DNA of 64,000 bases. Source: Termitidicoccus mucosus (GTDB taxonomy: Bacteria > Verrucomicrobiota > Verrucomicrobiia > Opitutales > Opitutaceae). How positions within the stretch are numbered: the stretch's first letter is position 1; the number at the start of each line of letters is the position of its first letter. The stretch spans positions 4,154,001 through 4,218,000 of the forward strand of contig NZ_CP109796.1 of assembly GCF_038725785.1 (NCBI RefSeq), written 5' to 3'. The notes under the pieces were generated by a model. That model searched no databases and had not been told where the DNA came from. It saw only the letters and a program-made list of their open reading frames with translations. Position numbers and translations under genes: made by a program. Below, piece after piece: positions 1 to 8,004 of this stretch.

Positions 1-51
1 TGTCGCTCATGAGGTTGCGGTGCCGGCGGGTGCTGCGGGTGTTTCCTTGTT

Positions 52-189
52 ATACCATTTACAGTCAAAATCACCCTTCAGGTAGGGCGAGGCGTCCCGC
101 CGAGCCGCGAGCGGTTCACACGGCTCGGCGGGACGCCTCGCCCTACCATTAACGGCTTCCATAGTGTGATTTTCATTCGCAAATGGTAT
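52..189. repeat. MITE-like palindromic element, core type B (copy B1)
   Basis: Inner arms GTAGGGCGAGGCGTCCCGCC and its complement (82-146) are enclosed by outer inverted repeats. The outer repeats start ATACCATTT at 52 and end AAATGGTAT at 189, each followed inward by a CAAAATCAC-like stretch. The element ends 6 bases beyond the lptA-like stop codon. The same outer ends occur on elements with a different core (13991-14131). Confidence 0.8.
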
Positions 190-195
190 TACTTG

Positions 196-951
196 TCACT
201 TGTCACTTGCCGGCGCCGCGGGCGCCGGCGGCGGCTGGTCCTTGTCGAAGCCGAGGTCGCGGATCGGGGGAAAGGTGATGCGGACGTTTTTGCCTTCGAC
301 GCGGCGTTCGCCCCGGCGGAGGATGACGGGGTCGCCGGTGGCGCGGGAGCCGTTGGCGTGGTCGATGACGACGGGATTTTCGGTGAGGATGACCTTGTCC
401 TCGCGCGGGAGCAGTTCGGCGCGGCCGCAGGTGGCCTCGCGTTCGCCCTGGACGATGTTGACGCTGCCGATGGCGAGGAGGCGCTGGAGTTTCTCGAAGT
501 TGCCGATGGTGGCGGTCTTGTCCCCGATGTTGGTGGCGGTGAGTTCGAGGCGGTCGCAGGTGAGGCGCATGTTCGTGGCGGCGGCCTTCACGCTGCCGGT
601 GAGGATGGCGTGGGTGATGCCTTCGGAGGTCGTCCACATCTCGAGGGTGTCGCTGGTGATGACGGTTTCCTCCCCGGACGCGGCAGGCGGGGCGGCGGGC
701 GGCGGGGTTTGCGCGGGGAGCGCGGGCGAAAGAAAAGGCGCAAGGAGGAGAGCGATGATGGCGGCGGCCAGGCGTGGAATCGTAGCGCAGGCATCCCTGC
801 CTGCCGTCGTTGTCTTATCGGGCGAAGCGCGGCATTCTCTTGGAAAAAGAATAAAGCCAGCGGCGCTTCGCGCCTTCTGTTTTGACGGCAGGCAGGATGC
901 CTGCGCTACGAAGGAACGGTGCCGCGCGGATGGAGAGAGGGACGGATTCAT
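196..951 (-). CDS. lptA: LptA-like OstA-domain protein (LPS transport)
   Basis: 251 residues. The C-terminal half (about 90-235) is an OstA/LptA-type beta-jellyroll sequence with the usual alternation (VITSDTLEM, ILTGSVKA, LTCDRLEL, VILTENPVV). In known systems LptA forms the periplasmic bridge that carries LPS from the inner to the outer membrane. The start at 951 is chosen because its ATG overlaps the lptC-like stop codon (ATGA), implying translational coupling. Oddly, the hydrophobic export segment (LAAAIIALLLAPFLSPALPA) begins only about 60 residues in: a palindromic repeat (781-910) lies in-frame between start codon and signal sequence and is translated as residues such as VAQASCLPS and GRDACATIP. 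The last codons (ASDK) come from a short GTCACTTGT-type repeat. Order kdsC-lptC-lptA is the standard LPS cluster order. Family assignment is fairly sure; the real start is less so. Confidence 0.72.
   Translation of the reverse strand: MNPSLSPSARHRSFVAQASCLPSKQKARSAAGFILFPRECRASPDKTTTAGRDACATIPRLAAAIIALLLAPFLSPALPAQTPPPAAPPAASGEETVITSDTLEMWTTSEGITHAILTGSVKAAATNMRLTCDRLELTATNIGDKTATIGNFEKLQRLLAIGSVNIVQGEREATCGRAELLPREDKVILTENPVVIDHANGSRATGDPVILRRGERRVEGKNVRITFPPIRDLGFDKDQPPPAPAAPASDK
781..910. repeat. Palindromic repeat family A, copy 1, inside the lptA-like gene
   Basis: The left arm CGTAGCGCAGGCATCCCTGC and the right arm GCAGGATGCCTGCGCTACG are inverted copies. The interior contains GCGAAGCGCGGCATT and GGCGCTTCGCGCC. 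A second copy in opposite orientation lies at 43836-45146, where an IS110 element interrupts one arm. Here the repeat is in-frame in a coding region. Confidence 0.85.
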
Positions 952-1529
952 TTCAAGATGTCCTGCAATGGGGCCGGGAAGACTAGGCGGACGTTTTTGT
1001 TTATCCAAAGCTTTTTCTGGCCGTGGTCGTAAGCCCAATCCTCGCCGGAGGCGTCGATTTCGTTTTCGTGCACGAGGCGCACGCTTTCCTTGCCGCTGGC
1101 GCGCGGGGCGGCGGTGTTTTTTAGGAAGAAGCTGGCAGTGGGCGCGGTGAGCCGGGTTTCGACGCGCATGGTGCCGTCGCCGGGATAAATCGCGAGATCG
1201 AGGTTGGTGACATCGATTTGCTCGGGGCCGATGTAGCGGCCTTCGCTGCCGGTGAGGAGGCTGGTGCGGTAGCCCTGCTCATTGAAGGCGGGGAGGCGGA
1301 AGTTTTTCACCGGAGCGCTGGTGGAGATGGAGGGTTTGGCGGCGGGGTCCGCGGCAGGGGAGGAGGGAATGAAAAATGAACAATGAATAATGAATAATGA
1401 AAAGGCGATGGGCGCGATGCGGCGGGCAGCGGCGCGGGGGCAATCGCGGCCTGACGCGAGGTCAGGCCCTACGGCGGCGGTGGGCGGGTTGTCCGGGAGA
1501 TTATTCATTTTCCATTGTTCATTTTCCAT
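948..1529 (-). CDS. lptC: LptC-like LPS export protein
   Basis: 193 residues, located exactly between kdsC and the lptA-like gene, where lptC normally sits. It overlaps kdsC by 11 bases upstream and the next start by ATGA downstream. A hydrophobic stretch (IAPIAFSLFIIHCSFFIPSS, about residues 38-57) could be the membrane anchor. The remainder is beta-rich (YRTSLLTGSEGRYIGPEQID, MRVETRLTAPTASFFLKN), consistent with the LptC/LptA jellyroll. Both the first codons (MENEQWKMNN) and the hydrophobic core are encoded by arms of an inverted word-repeat (AATGAACAATG type). The annotated N-terminus and membrane segment may therefore be repeat-derived rather than ancestral. Assignment rests mainly on context and moderate similarity of pattern. 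Confidence 0.6.
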   Translation of the reverse strand: MENEQWKMNNLPDNPPTAAVGPDLASGRDCPRAAARRIAPIAFSLFIIHCSFFIPSSPAADPAAKPSISTSAPVKNFRLPAFNEQGYRTSLLTGSEGRYIGPEQIDVTNLDLAIYPGDGTMRVETRLTAPTASFFLKNTAAPRASGKESVRLVHENEIDASGEDWAYDHGQKKLWINKNVRLVFPAPLQDILK

Positions 1530-1532
1530 TCC
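1367..1532. repeat. Inverted word-repeat (AATGAACAATGAATAATGA type)
   Basis: The left arm (1367-1400) is built of AATGAACAATG/AATAATG words. The right arm (1500-1532) is its approximate complement (ATTCATTTTCCATTGTTCAT). The repeat spans the kdsC/lptC junction and supplies the end of kdsC plus the start and hydrophobic segment of the lptC-like gene. Confidence 0.65.
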
Positions 1533-2130
1533 CCGTGTCGTGACGCGAAGCGAGGATGAGATCACATATTTCGCGGACGGCGCCGAGACCGGCGGGCCGG
1601 GCGGTGACATAGCCGGCGGCGGCGAGCGCAGAGGGCATCGCGGTGGGGACGCTGACGCCGATGCCGGCCCACGCGATGGCGGGGGCGTCGATGTCGTCGT
1701 CGCCCATGTAGGCGATTTGCGAGGCGTCGAGCCGGTGCTGCGCGGCGAGTTCGCAAAGGACGGAGAGTTTGTCGTTTTTGCCTTGGACAAGGTGCGGGAT
1801 TTTGAGTTCGGCGCCGCGCACGGTGGTCGCGCCGGAGTGGCGGCCGGAGATCCAGGCGGTGACCACGCCGGCGGCGGCGAGGCGGACGAGCCCGAGGCCG
1901 TCGAGCACGCTGAAGGTCTTGGTCTCGGTGCCGTCGGCGGAGACATGGATGGTGCCGTCGGTGAGGATGCCATCGACATCCATCGCAAAGAGGGCGATGC
2001 GTGACCAGGCGGCGGGTGGAATTGGTGTTTTGGGAGCCACGATTGAGAGCAAGCGGCGATAGGGAGTATGGCGCAACAGTATCGTGAGGAATTCCATCCA
2101 TTCAGTGTCAGGCACCCGGGCTCGGAGCAA
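1519..2130 (-). CDS. kdsC: 3-deoxy-D-manno-octulosonate 8-phosphate phosphatase
   Basis: 203 residues. This HAD-superfamily phosphatase releases phosphate from Kdo-8-phosphate in the cytoplasm, a step in making Kdo for lipid A/LPS. HAD motif I is DVDGILTDG (about residues 51-59, nucleophile Asp51 and Asp53), motif II is the Ser of WISGRHS, and motif III/IV is the C-terminal MGDDDIDAPA. The N-terminus is about 45 residues longer than typical KdsC; an internal Met at residue 12 is an alternative start. It lies 15 bases after the E1 fusion gene and overlaps the lptC-like gene, so it is probably co-transcribed with both. The Kdo pathway partner kdsD is about 20 kb away (22104-23093). Confidence 0.9.
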   Translation of the reverse strand: MLRARVPDTEWMEFLTILLRHTPYRRLLSIVAPKTPIPPAAWSRIALFAMDVDGILTDGTIHVSADGTETKTFSVLDGLGLVRLAAAGVVTAWISGRHSGATTVRGAELKIPHLVQGKNDKLSVLCELAAQHRLDASQIAYMGDDDIDAPAIAWAGIGVSVPTAMPSALAAAGYVTARPAGLGAVREICDLILASRHDTGNGK

Positions 2131-2145
2131 ACAGGAAGATCGCGC

Positions 2146-4248
2146 TCAGCCCATCCACTCCACGATTTGCGCGATGATTTTTTCCGTCGTCGGGCGGAAG
2201 GCCTGTTCGAGCTCGGGGGCGAAGGGGACCGGGATGTCGAGCGAGGCGATGCGAAGCGGGGGGGCTTCGAAGTCGAAGAAGTTTTGCTCGGCGAGGCGGC
2301 TGACAAGCTCGGCGCCGAAGCCGTGGGTGCGGCGGCCTTCGTGCAGGACAATCAGCCGGTGCGTGCGCGCCAGGGAGGCGTGGATGGCGTCGAGCTTGAG
2401 CGGGGCGAGGCAGCGGAGGTCGAAGAGGTCGATGGCGCGCTCGTATTCGGTTTCCAGATACGCGCAGGCCTCGGCGGCGTGGAGGGTCATCTCGCCGTAG
2501 GTGACGAGGGTGGCGTAGTCGCCGGCGCGGAGGCGCGCGGGCTGCCAGATGTCGCGGTAGCCCGGGTCCCACGCGACCGGGTGTTTGCCGCGGCGGTAGA
2601 GGGCTTTGTGCTCGAAGACGAGGACGGGGTTGTCGTCCTCGTAGGCCGCGAGGATGGCGTTGAACGCGTCCTGCGGGGTGCTCGGGTAAAGGGCCTTGAG
2701 GCCGGGCATGGAGAGGAAGAGCGATTCGAGTTCCTGCGAGTGGAAGGAGCCGAAGGTGAGGCCGCCGCCGCAGGGCAGGCGAAGGACGAGGGGAACCGCG
2801 GCGCCGGAGCGGAAGCGGTAGGTGGCGGCGTTGAGGGCGATCTGGGTGGCGGCTTCGGTGGAGAAGTCGGCGAATTGAAACTCCTCGACCGGCCGGTGCG
2901 CGCCGAGGGCGAGGCCGATGGCGTAGCCGGTGCAGGCGGACTCGGCGAGGGGGACGTTCATGACGCGGGCGCGTCCGAAGTCGCGGTAGAGGTGCTCGGT
3001 GACCTTGAACGCGCCGCCGTAGGCGGCGATGTCCTGGCCGAGGAGGAGCGACTCGGGGCGCTCGGCGAGGATTTTGCGGAGGGCTGCGTTGATGGCCTGG
3101 GCCATCGTCAGTGAATGCGGATTGCGGATGGTGGAATGCGGATTGGGCGCTGCCGCGCCGGTGCCGCCGCCATCAGCAGCGGCGATGTCAGGGCGCCAGG
3201 GAAACGGCGCCGCTGGCGGGGCGTAGAGGTCGGCCTCCAGCTTGCCGGGAGCGGGCGCGGCGGGACGGGGGACGTTGAGGCAATGCTGGATGCAGGCTTC
3301 GAGGTAGGCGGCCAGTTCGGCGTCGATGGCGGCGAGCCGCGCCGTGTGGCCTTCGGCGGCGAGCCGGGCGCGGAATTTCGGCAACGGATCGGCGGCCTGG
3401 ATGGCGGCGTTTTCCCCGGGGGTGATGTAATCGCAGGTGTCGTAGGCGGCGTGTCCACGGAGCCGCACGGTCTCGGCCTCGATGAGCATGGGGCGCGAGG
3501 TGGCGCGCACCTTGGCGATGGCGGCGGCGAGCTGGCGGGTGGTTTCGGCGGGGTCGCCGAGGGTGTCGATGTTGAGGCTTTCGATGCCGTAGGCGGCGGC
3601 GCGCTGGCTGAGGCGGATGTTGGCGGGGTATTGCTCGGCGGCGGGAGTGGAGTAGGCGTAGCGATTGTTTTCGATGATGAAAAGGACGGGGAGATCGAGG
3701 AGGGCGGCCAGGTTGAGGGTTTCGTGGACGTCGCCGGTCGAGGACGCGCCCTCGCCGAAGAGACCGAGCCCGATGGCGGGGATGCCGGAGCGGCGCTGGG
3801 AGTCGGTGCGCCCGGCGACATGGGAGAGCATGGCGCCGAGGTGGCTGATCATGGGGAGCGCGCGGTTGGCCGGGTCGCCGTAGTGGACGTTGCCCTCGCG
3901 GGCGCGGGTGGGGCTGGCGGAGTTGGCGAAGTATTGGTTGAGATGGTCGCAGAGTTGTCCGCTCCAAATGAGATGGCCGCCGAGGTGGCGGTGGGTGAAG
4001 GATATGACGTCGATGTTTTTGTCGGCGAGGAGGGCGAGGGGAACGATGAGCCCTTCATGGCCCTGGCCGCCGGTGACGGTTCCCTTGATGAGGCCTTGGC
4101 GGAAGAGATCGAGGATGCGGTTGTCGGTGAGGCGGGAATATTGCATCCAGGTGTAGATACGCAGGAGCGCCTCGGCGGGCCGGGCGGCGAGTTCGGCGAC
4201 GCTCAGGTCGCGCTGCTGGAGAATCGCGGGAGTGGTGGGAAAGGCCAT
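2146..4248 (-). CDS. 2-oxoacid dehydrogenase E1, alpha and beta subunits fused
   Basis: 700 residues. The first part (1-about 345) is an E1 alpha subunit with thiamine diphosphate motif GEGASSTGD (165 on) ending in the paired Asn of IIENN (194-195). The second part (about 382-700) is an E1 beta subunit (LLLGQDIAAYGGAFKVT, PLAESACTGYAIGLALG, LRLPCGGG, TYGEMTLHAAEA). It likely decarboxylates a branched-chain 2-oxoacid or pyruvate and passes the acyl group to an E2, which is not in this window. Alpha and beta are more often separate genes; fused E1 proteins of this type exist in several phyla. The joint (residues about 360-380) contains NPHSTIRNPHS, encoded by a short repeat. The aminotransferase gene just upstream fits branched-chain amino acid or related 2-oxoacid metabolism, but substrate is inferred. 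Confidence 0.85.
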   Translation of the reverse strand: MAFPTTPAILQQRDLSVAELAARPAEALLRIYTWMQYSRLTDNRILDLFRQGLIKGTVTGGQGHEGLIVPLALLADKNIDVISFTHRHLGGHLIWSGQLCDHLNQYFANSASPTRAREGNVHYGDPANRALPMISHLGAMLSHVAGRTDSQRRSGIPAIGLGLFGEGASSTGDVHETLNLAALLDLPVLFIIENNRYAYSTPAAEQYPANIRLSQRAAAYGIESLNIDTLGDPAETTRQLAAAIAKVRATSRPMLIEAETVRLRGHAAYDTCDYITPGENAAIQAADPLPKFRARLAAEGHTARLAAIDAELAAYLEACIQHCLNVPRPAAPAPGKLEADLYAPPAAPFPWRPDIAAADGGGTGAAAPNPHSTIRNPHSLTMAQAINAALRKILAERPESLLLGQDIAAYGGAFKVTEHLYRDFGRARVMNVPLAESACTGYAIGLALGAHRPVEEFQFADFSTEAATQIALNAATYRFRSGAAVPLVLRLPCGGGLTFGSFHSQELESLFLSMPGLKALYPSTPQDAFNAILAAYEDDNPVLVFEHKALYRRGKHPVAWDPGYRDIWQPARLRAGDYATLVTYGEMTLHAAEACAYLETEYERAIDLFDLRCLAPLKLDAIHASLARTHRLIVLHEGRRTHGFGAELVSRLAEQNFFDFEAPPLRIASLDIPVPFAPELEQAFRPTTEKIIAQIVEWMG
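3112..3147. repeat. Short GAATGCGGATTG repeat in the E1 fusion linker
   Basis: Words GAATGCGGATTGCGGATG and GGAATGCGGATTG are repeated within 36 bases. Translated on the minus strand they give the linker NPHSTIRNPHS between the alpha and beta halves. Confidence 0.55.
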
Positions 4249-4456
4249 GTTTTGGGGAATGACCCTGAGGGCGGAGGCGCGGAAGGGAAAGACTGAAAAG
4301 CCGCGCGCACACGGGATGCGGGAGCAGGCCGGAGAGGGGGCAGGCAGGCCCGGCCACCCGTCCGTGCGTCCGTTTTCCTCTTCGCGCGTTCTCCGTTTTC
4401 CAATCCGAAGAATGAAGAAGGAGAAAGAATAAAGAGGAATGGGATCGAAGCGGGAA

Positions 4457-5374
4457 TCAATACACGCCCAGTTCCGGATGCGCGGCGGCGTGAGCCCGCG
4501 CGTAGTCGGCGAAGCCCTGCTTTAGTTTCAGCGTGACGGAGCGCGCATCATCGAGCTTGTAGCGATGATCGTCGATGGACGAGACAGGCGTGAGATCCTT
4601 CGTGCTGGATAACAAGAAGCATTCGTCCATGCGCGCGATGTCCTCCGGCATGATCCGCTCCTCGCGCGCCGGGATGCCGAGCGCGGGCGCGACTTTTTCG
4701 AGAAGGATGCCGCGCGTGATCCCGGCAAGGATGCCGGCCCCGACCGGCGGCGTGAGGACCGCGCCGTCGCGCACGAATGCGATGTTGCACACGGCGGCCT
4801 CGGTGATCTCGCCGGCGAGATTCAGGATGACGACCTCGTCGGCGCCGCGCAGGCGCGCCTCGCGCAGGCAGAGTATATTATTGAGATAATTGCCGGTTTT
4901 CCACGCGGGGTTGAGCGCCTCGCGGGCGTTGCGCCGGTAGTCGCGGGCCAGTGACAGGCTCAGCCCGGCGCGGAATTTCTCCCCGGAGTAGAGCGTGTTT
5001 TCCTGGATGAGTATTATGAAGTCGGGATTCGCCGCGAGCGCGGTGTCGAGGCCGATGGCGCCGCCGCCGCGCGTGACTTGCAGGCGTATATAAACATCGC
5101 CCGTTCCCGGGATGTGCCGGCGAAACTCCGTCACCGCCCGCTTGATCTCGCCGAGTATTTGCGCCCGCGAAAAAGGCAGCGGCATGTGCAGCGCGGCGGC
5201 GGAGCGCTCCAGCCGCGCCCAATGCTCCTCCCAGCCGAATATGACGCCATGATACGTGCGCCATACCTCATAAATTGCATCACCGTATAAAAAACCGCGG
5301 TTCAGGGGGGAGATGGACGGCTCGGACGCCGGGTGCAGCCTGCCGTTGGTGTTTGCCTGGATATATTTGCTCAT
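4457..5374 (-). CDS. Class IV PLP aminotransferase (branched-chain or D-amino acid type)
   Basis: About 305 residues from the Met of MSKYIQANTNG; an upstream Met at 5395 would add seven residues. Fold-type IV features are the N-terminal RGFLYGDAIYEVWRTY block, the PLP lysine in NPAWKTGNYLNNIL, and the cofactor-site segment GEITEAAVCNIAFVRDG followed by GAGILAGITRGILLE. Members include branched-chain aminotransferases, D-alanine transaminases and aminodeoxychorismate lyases, and the sequence alone does not decide between them. It lies about 210 bases upstream of the E1 fusion on the same strand. A branched-chain aminotransferase would make the 2-oxoacids that such an E1 uses, so that reading is preferred. 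Confidence 0.8.
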   Translation of the reverse strand: MSKYIQANTNGRLHPASEPSISPLNRGFLYGDAIYEVWRTYHGVIFGWEEHWARLERSAAALHMPLPFSRAQILGEIKRAVTEFRRHIPGTGDVYIRLQVTRGGGAIGLDTALAANPDFIILIQENTLYSGEKFRAGLSLSLARDYRRNAREALNPAWKTGNYLNNILCLREARLRGADEVVILNLAGEITEAAVCNIAFVRDGAVLTPPVGAGILAGITRGILLEKVAPALGIPAREERIMPEDIARMDECFLLSSTKDLTPVSSIDDHRYKLDDARSVTLKLKQGFADYARAHAAAHPELGVY

Positions 5375-5429
5375 TGGAAAAACGTGCAGCGGCAACCAAT
5401 CCTCTCATCATCCCGGCGTCGCAAGTGCG

Positions 5430-5463
5430 AAAAAAAAAGCTCCCGGAATTCCGGGAGCCTTGA
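5430..5463 (-). terminator. Rho-independent terminator after the small DNA-binding protein
   Basis: Read on the minus strand, GGCTCCCGGAATTCCGGGAGC is a near-perfect stem followed directly by a run of at least eight T. It lies about 30 bases after the stop codon at 5492. Confidence 0.9.
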
Positions 5464-5491
5464 TGGAATAGTTTCAATCGCGACCGATTGC

Positions 5492-5938
5492 TCAACCGCG
5501 CTTTTTGACCAGACCGAATTCCTTCTTGATGTTCTGGACGCTCGGAAGCGAGATGCCCAGCTCCTTGGCAATCACGGCGCCGGTTTTGCCCGCCTCGACC
5601 AAGGTTTTCACCTGGGCCTTGAGCTCGGGCGTGATGCGCGCGCGCTTGCCGCGCTTTTTGCCGGCGGCCTTGGGGGCTTTTTCAGCCTTGGGGGCGACGG
5701 CGGGAGCCTTCTCCACCTTGGCGGCCTTCGCTGCCTTGGCAGGACGGCCGGGTTTGCGGCCGGGGCGGGGAGCGCCGGCGGCATACTTGAGAGCCTTGAT
5801 GAAGGACTCGAGATCCGAGAAGCCAAATTCCGTGTGGAGGCGCGAAAGCTTCTGCTTGATTTCTTTCTCAAGCGAGTTTTCGAGCTCGGCCACCTTGGCT
5901 TTGGCTGCTTCCAATTGTTTGATTACGTCAATAGCCAT
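5492..5938 (-). CDS. Small nucleoid-associated-type DNA-binding protein (coiled coil, AT-hook, HTH)
   Basis: 148 residues from the Met of MAIDVIKQLEAAKAK. An earlier Met at 5968 only adds the low-quality stretch MVNVISFRFC. Residues 1-45 form a heptad-like charged helix (AAKAKVAELENSLEKEIKQKL), probably an oligomerisation coiled coil. Residues 63-75 contain an AT-hook-like GRKPGRP, then a long Ala/Lys/Pro linker. The last 40 residues are a helix-turn-helix (AGKTGAVIAKELGISLPSVQN). The layout recalls H-NS/MvaT-like or histone-like silencers with an added HTH, but no single named family is certain. It is monocistronic: its own terminator lies 30 bases downstream and an AT-rich region lies upstream. 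A DNA-organising or regulatory role is inferred. Confidence 0.75.
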   Translation of the reverse strand: MAIDVIKQLEAAKAKVAELENSLEKEIKQKLSRLHTEFGFSDLESFIKALKYAAGAPRPGRKPGRPAKAAKAAKVEKAPAVAPKAEKAPKAAGKKRGKRARITPELKAQVKTLVEAGKTGAVIAKELGISLPSVQNIKKEFGLVKKRG

Positions 5939-6612
5939 ACAGAACCTAAAAGATATTACATTCACCAATATGCAAGCACTATATTCTAATAAATATCGAT
6001 TTTTATGGTCATTACTCCATGACTAAATCCTTTGCCATATCGTAAGTTTTTAACATTTTTATAGTTATGATTTATTTGTAAGACACTGATAGTTAATATA
6101 TAATGGAATAGAATGCGCGCCGGAACACCTGGCGGAATTTATGAAGGGTTGAATGAGAATCAGTCGGATTTGATGAATGGAGAGATGATTTCAAACGAAT
6201 TGTCTAAATTCGCAACTGCATATGTAACAGTTGATTATGATACAATCAGATTCATCCAAAGGAAGGTTTTGCGCGTAATAAAGCCCCGCCACTGATAAAC
6301 AGACAGCGGGCGGACCGGCCTTCGGCTTCAGCGGGCTTTGTCGGACATGCCTCTATTTAATCTTCGTGCTCCGACGACCCATATCGGACCTCCGGGTTTT
6401 TGCCGGGTTCCAATGGTGTTTTGATTTGTGCCACGAGCCGCCAGGCGGGCAAGAAAACGGGCATGGGGTTCGAGCGGGCGCGGTCTGTCATGGGCGATGC
6501 AACGATTTCAGGAGTTCCGGCGCCAATTCCCGCCACATTTCCTGGCGCGGGCCGCCTGCATTTTCGCCGTGCCAAGCCGCGCCGGCCGTCTTTATCATGC
6601 GGGGCATCCATC
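5939..6612. other. AT-rich intergenic region between divergent genes
   Basis: About 670 bases between the minus-strand DNA-binding protein and hldD. Bases 5940-6110 and 6160-6300 are strikingly A+T-rich compared with the surroundings, so promoters for both genes probably lie here. A 60-codon open frame at 6113-6295 has no recognisable features. No tRNA or clear riboswitch is seen. Confidence 0.5.
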
Positions 6613-7611
6613 ATGAATAATCTCAACGGACGCATCCTTGTCACCGGCGGGGCCGGATTTATCGGCAGCGCGCTCGTGTGGGCGCTCAACCGGCGCGGCA
6701 TCGACGACATTATAGTCACCGATTGCCTCGGGCAGGACGAGAAATGGCGCAACCTGGTGCCGCTGCGCTTCGCCGACTACGTGGAGGCGGATGTATTCAG
6801 GAACAAAATACGCGAGCAGGCCGGCGCCTTTGGCAAATTCACCGCCATCTTCCATCTCGGCGCGTGCTCGGCCACGACCGAAAAAAACGCCGCCTACCTG
6901 GCGGACAACAATTATGGTTTCACCAAGGAGCTCGCCTTCTGGACGCTCGCGCAGCAGGCGCGTTTTGTTTATGCCTCCTCGGCGGCCACCTATGGCGACG
7001 GCGCGCGGGGAATGGACGACCGCGCGCCGGATCTGCACGCGCTCAGGCCGCTCAACATGTATGGATATTCGAAGCACCTCTTTGACCTTCATGCGCAGCG
7101 CCTCGGCCTGCTCGACCGCATCGTGGGCGTGAAATACTTCAATGTTTTCGGACCGAACGAAGACCACAAGGGCGACATGCGCAGCCTGGTGAGCAAGGCC
7201 TACCAGCAGATTCTCGAGACCGGCAGGGTGCGCCTCTTCAAAAGCCATCATCCCGATTACAGGGATGGCGAGCAGATGCGTGATTTTCTCTATGTGAAGG
7301 ACGCGGTGGAGATGACACTACACTTTGCCGAGACCGCCACCGCGGCCGGGGGGCTCTACAATCTCGGCTCGGGGGAGGCGAACACGTGGCTCGCGCTGGC
7401 CCGGGCAATATTCGCCGCGCTCGGGCGCGAGCCGGAAATCGAGTTTGTGGACATGCCGGAAGCGCTGCGGGGCAAGTATCAATACTACACGAAAGCCGAC
7501 ATATCCAAACTGCGCGAAAGCGGATATGCCGCGCAGGTCACGCCGCTCGCCGAAGCGGTGCACGACTACGTGCAGAACCATCTCGTGCCGGGGAAGAAAC
7601 TCGGCGAATAA
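6613..7611 (+). CDS. hldD: ADP-L-glycero-D-manno-heptose 6-epimerase
   Basis: 332 residues from the ATG at 6613. This short-chain dehydrogenase/epimerase converts ADP-D-glycero-D-manno-heptose to the L-glycero form for the LPS inner core. Evidence: NAD(P)-binding ILVTGGAGFIGSALVWAL at the N-terminus, the family-typical FHLGACSATTE, the catalytic YASSAATYGDG and Tyr/Lys pair in NMYGYSKHLFD, and KYFNVFGPNEDHKGDMRS with the C-terminal KYQYYTKAD block characteristic of HldD/RfaD. The open frame extends upstream to 6400, but that extension has no family similarity and the Met at 6613 starts directly before the Rossmann fold. It belongs functionally with kdsC and kdsD. A small GC hairpin (7632-7652) follows the stop. 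Confidence 0.93.
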   Translation: MNNLNGRILVTGGAGFIGSALVWALNRRGIDDIIVTDCLGQDEKWRNLVPLRFADYVEADVFRNKIREQAGAFGKFTAIFHLGACSATTEKNAAYLADNNYGFTKELAFWTLAQQARFVYASSAATYGDGARGMDDRAPDLHALRPLNMYGYSKHLFDLHAQRLGLLDRIVGVKYFNVFGPNEDHKGDMRSLVSKAYQQILETGRVRLFKSHHPDYRDGEQMRDFLYVKDAVEMTLHFAETATAAGGLYNLGSGEANTWLALARAIFAALGREPEIEFVDMPEALRGKYQYYTKADISKLRESGYAAQVTPLAEAVHDYVQNHLVPGKKLGE

Positions 7612-7713
7612 TGCCGGTGTGGTTTTCGGAGGAGCCGGCATCTTGCCGGCTCTTCGCGGCGCGCCGTGAAGCCGGGACTGCGGGGTGCCTGACAAAATTC
7701 AGGAGCACTCATG

Positions 7714-7832
7714 ATACCATTTTCGAACCATCTTCACACTTTGGGTAGGGCGAGGCGTCCCCGCCGAGCCGGAGGCCAGCAACGGCTCGGCGGGGACGCC
7801 TCGCCCTACCCTACATTGGGAATTGGATGATA
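7714..7832. repeat. MITE-like palindromic element, core type B (copy B2)
   Basis: The core arms (7745-7809) read GTAGGGCGAGGCGTCCCCGC and complement. The outer ends are ATACCATTTTCGAACCA on the left and the complement of ATCCAATTCCCAATG on the right. It lies about 100 bases after hldD. Confidence 0.75.
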
Positions 7833-7871
7833 CAGAAGGGCGCGGAGAACTGGCGTAAAACGCACCAGACC

Positions 7872-7899
7872 GTAAGGGCTTCGCTTGCGAAGCCCTTAC
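7872..7899. terminator. Perfect 28-base palindrome, possible bidirectional terminator
   Basis: GTAAGGGCTTCGC and its complement form a perfect stem with almost no loop, between hldD and the convergent lyase gene. No T-run follows, so this could be a repeat rather than an intrinsic terminator. The rest of 7612-8004 holds only element B2, this palindrome and a weaker hairpin (AGCCCGTC/AGCGGGCT, 7907-7929). Confidence 0.4.
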
Positions 7900-8004
7900 T
7901 ACACTACAGCCCGTCAGCGGAGCGGGCTTCGTTCCTTTTGTGTCATTACAATCAGGCAAATCCATTCTGCTGGCTGCACTGAACCCGACAAGAAGCGTGT
8001 TGTG

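Noticed and set aside
1-10. Possible start of the next LPS gene (lptB) on the minus strand, ATGAGCGACA
   Set aside because: Order predicts lptB here, but only ten bases are visible and no ribosome site is convincing.
6113-6295. 60-codon open frame in the AT-rich region before hldD
   Set aside because: No ribosome site, no recognisable domain, and composition like the surrounding non-coding DNA.
6400-6612. N-terminal extension of hldD to an upstream Met
   Set aside because: The 71 extra residues do not resemble HldD, which normally begins directly at the Rossmann fold.
7740-7900. CRISPR-like array from the clustered palindromes
   Set aside because: No regular spacing, no direct repeats with unique spacers and no cas genes; the units are inverted-repeat elements.
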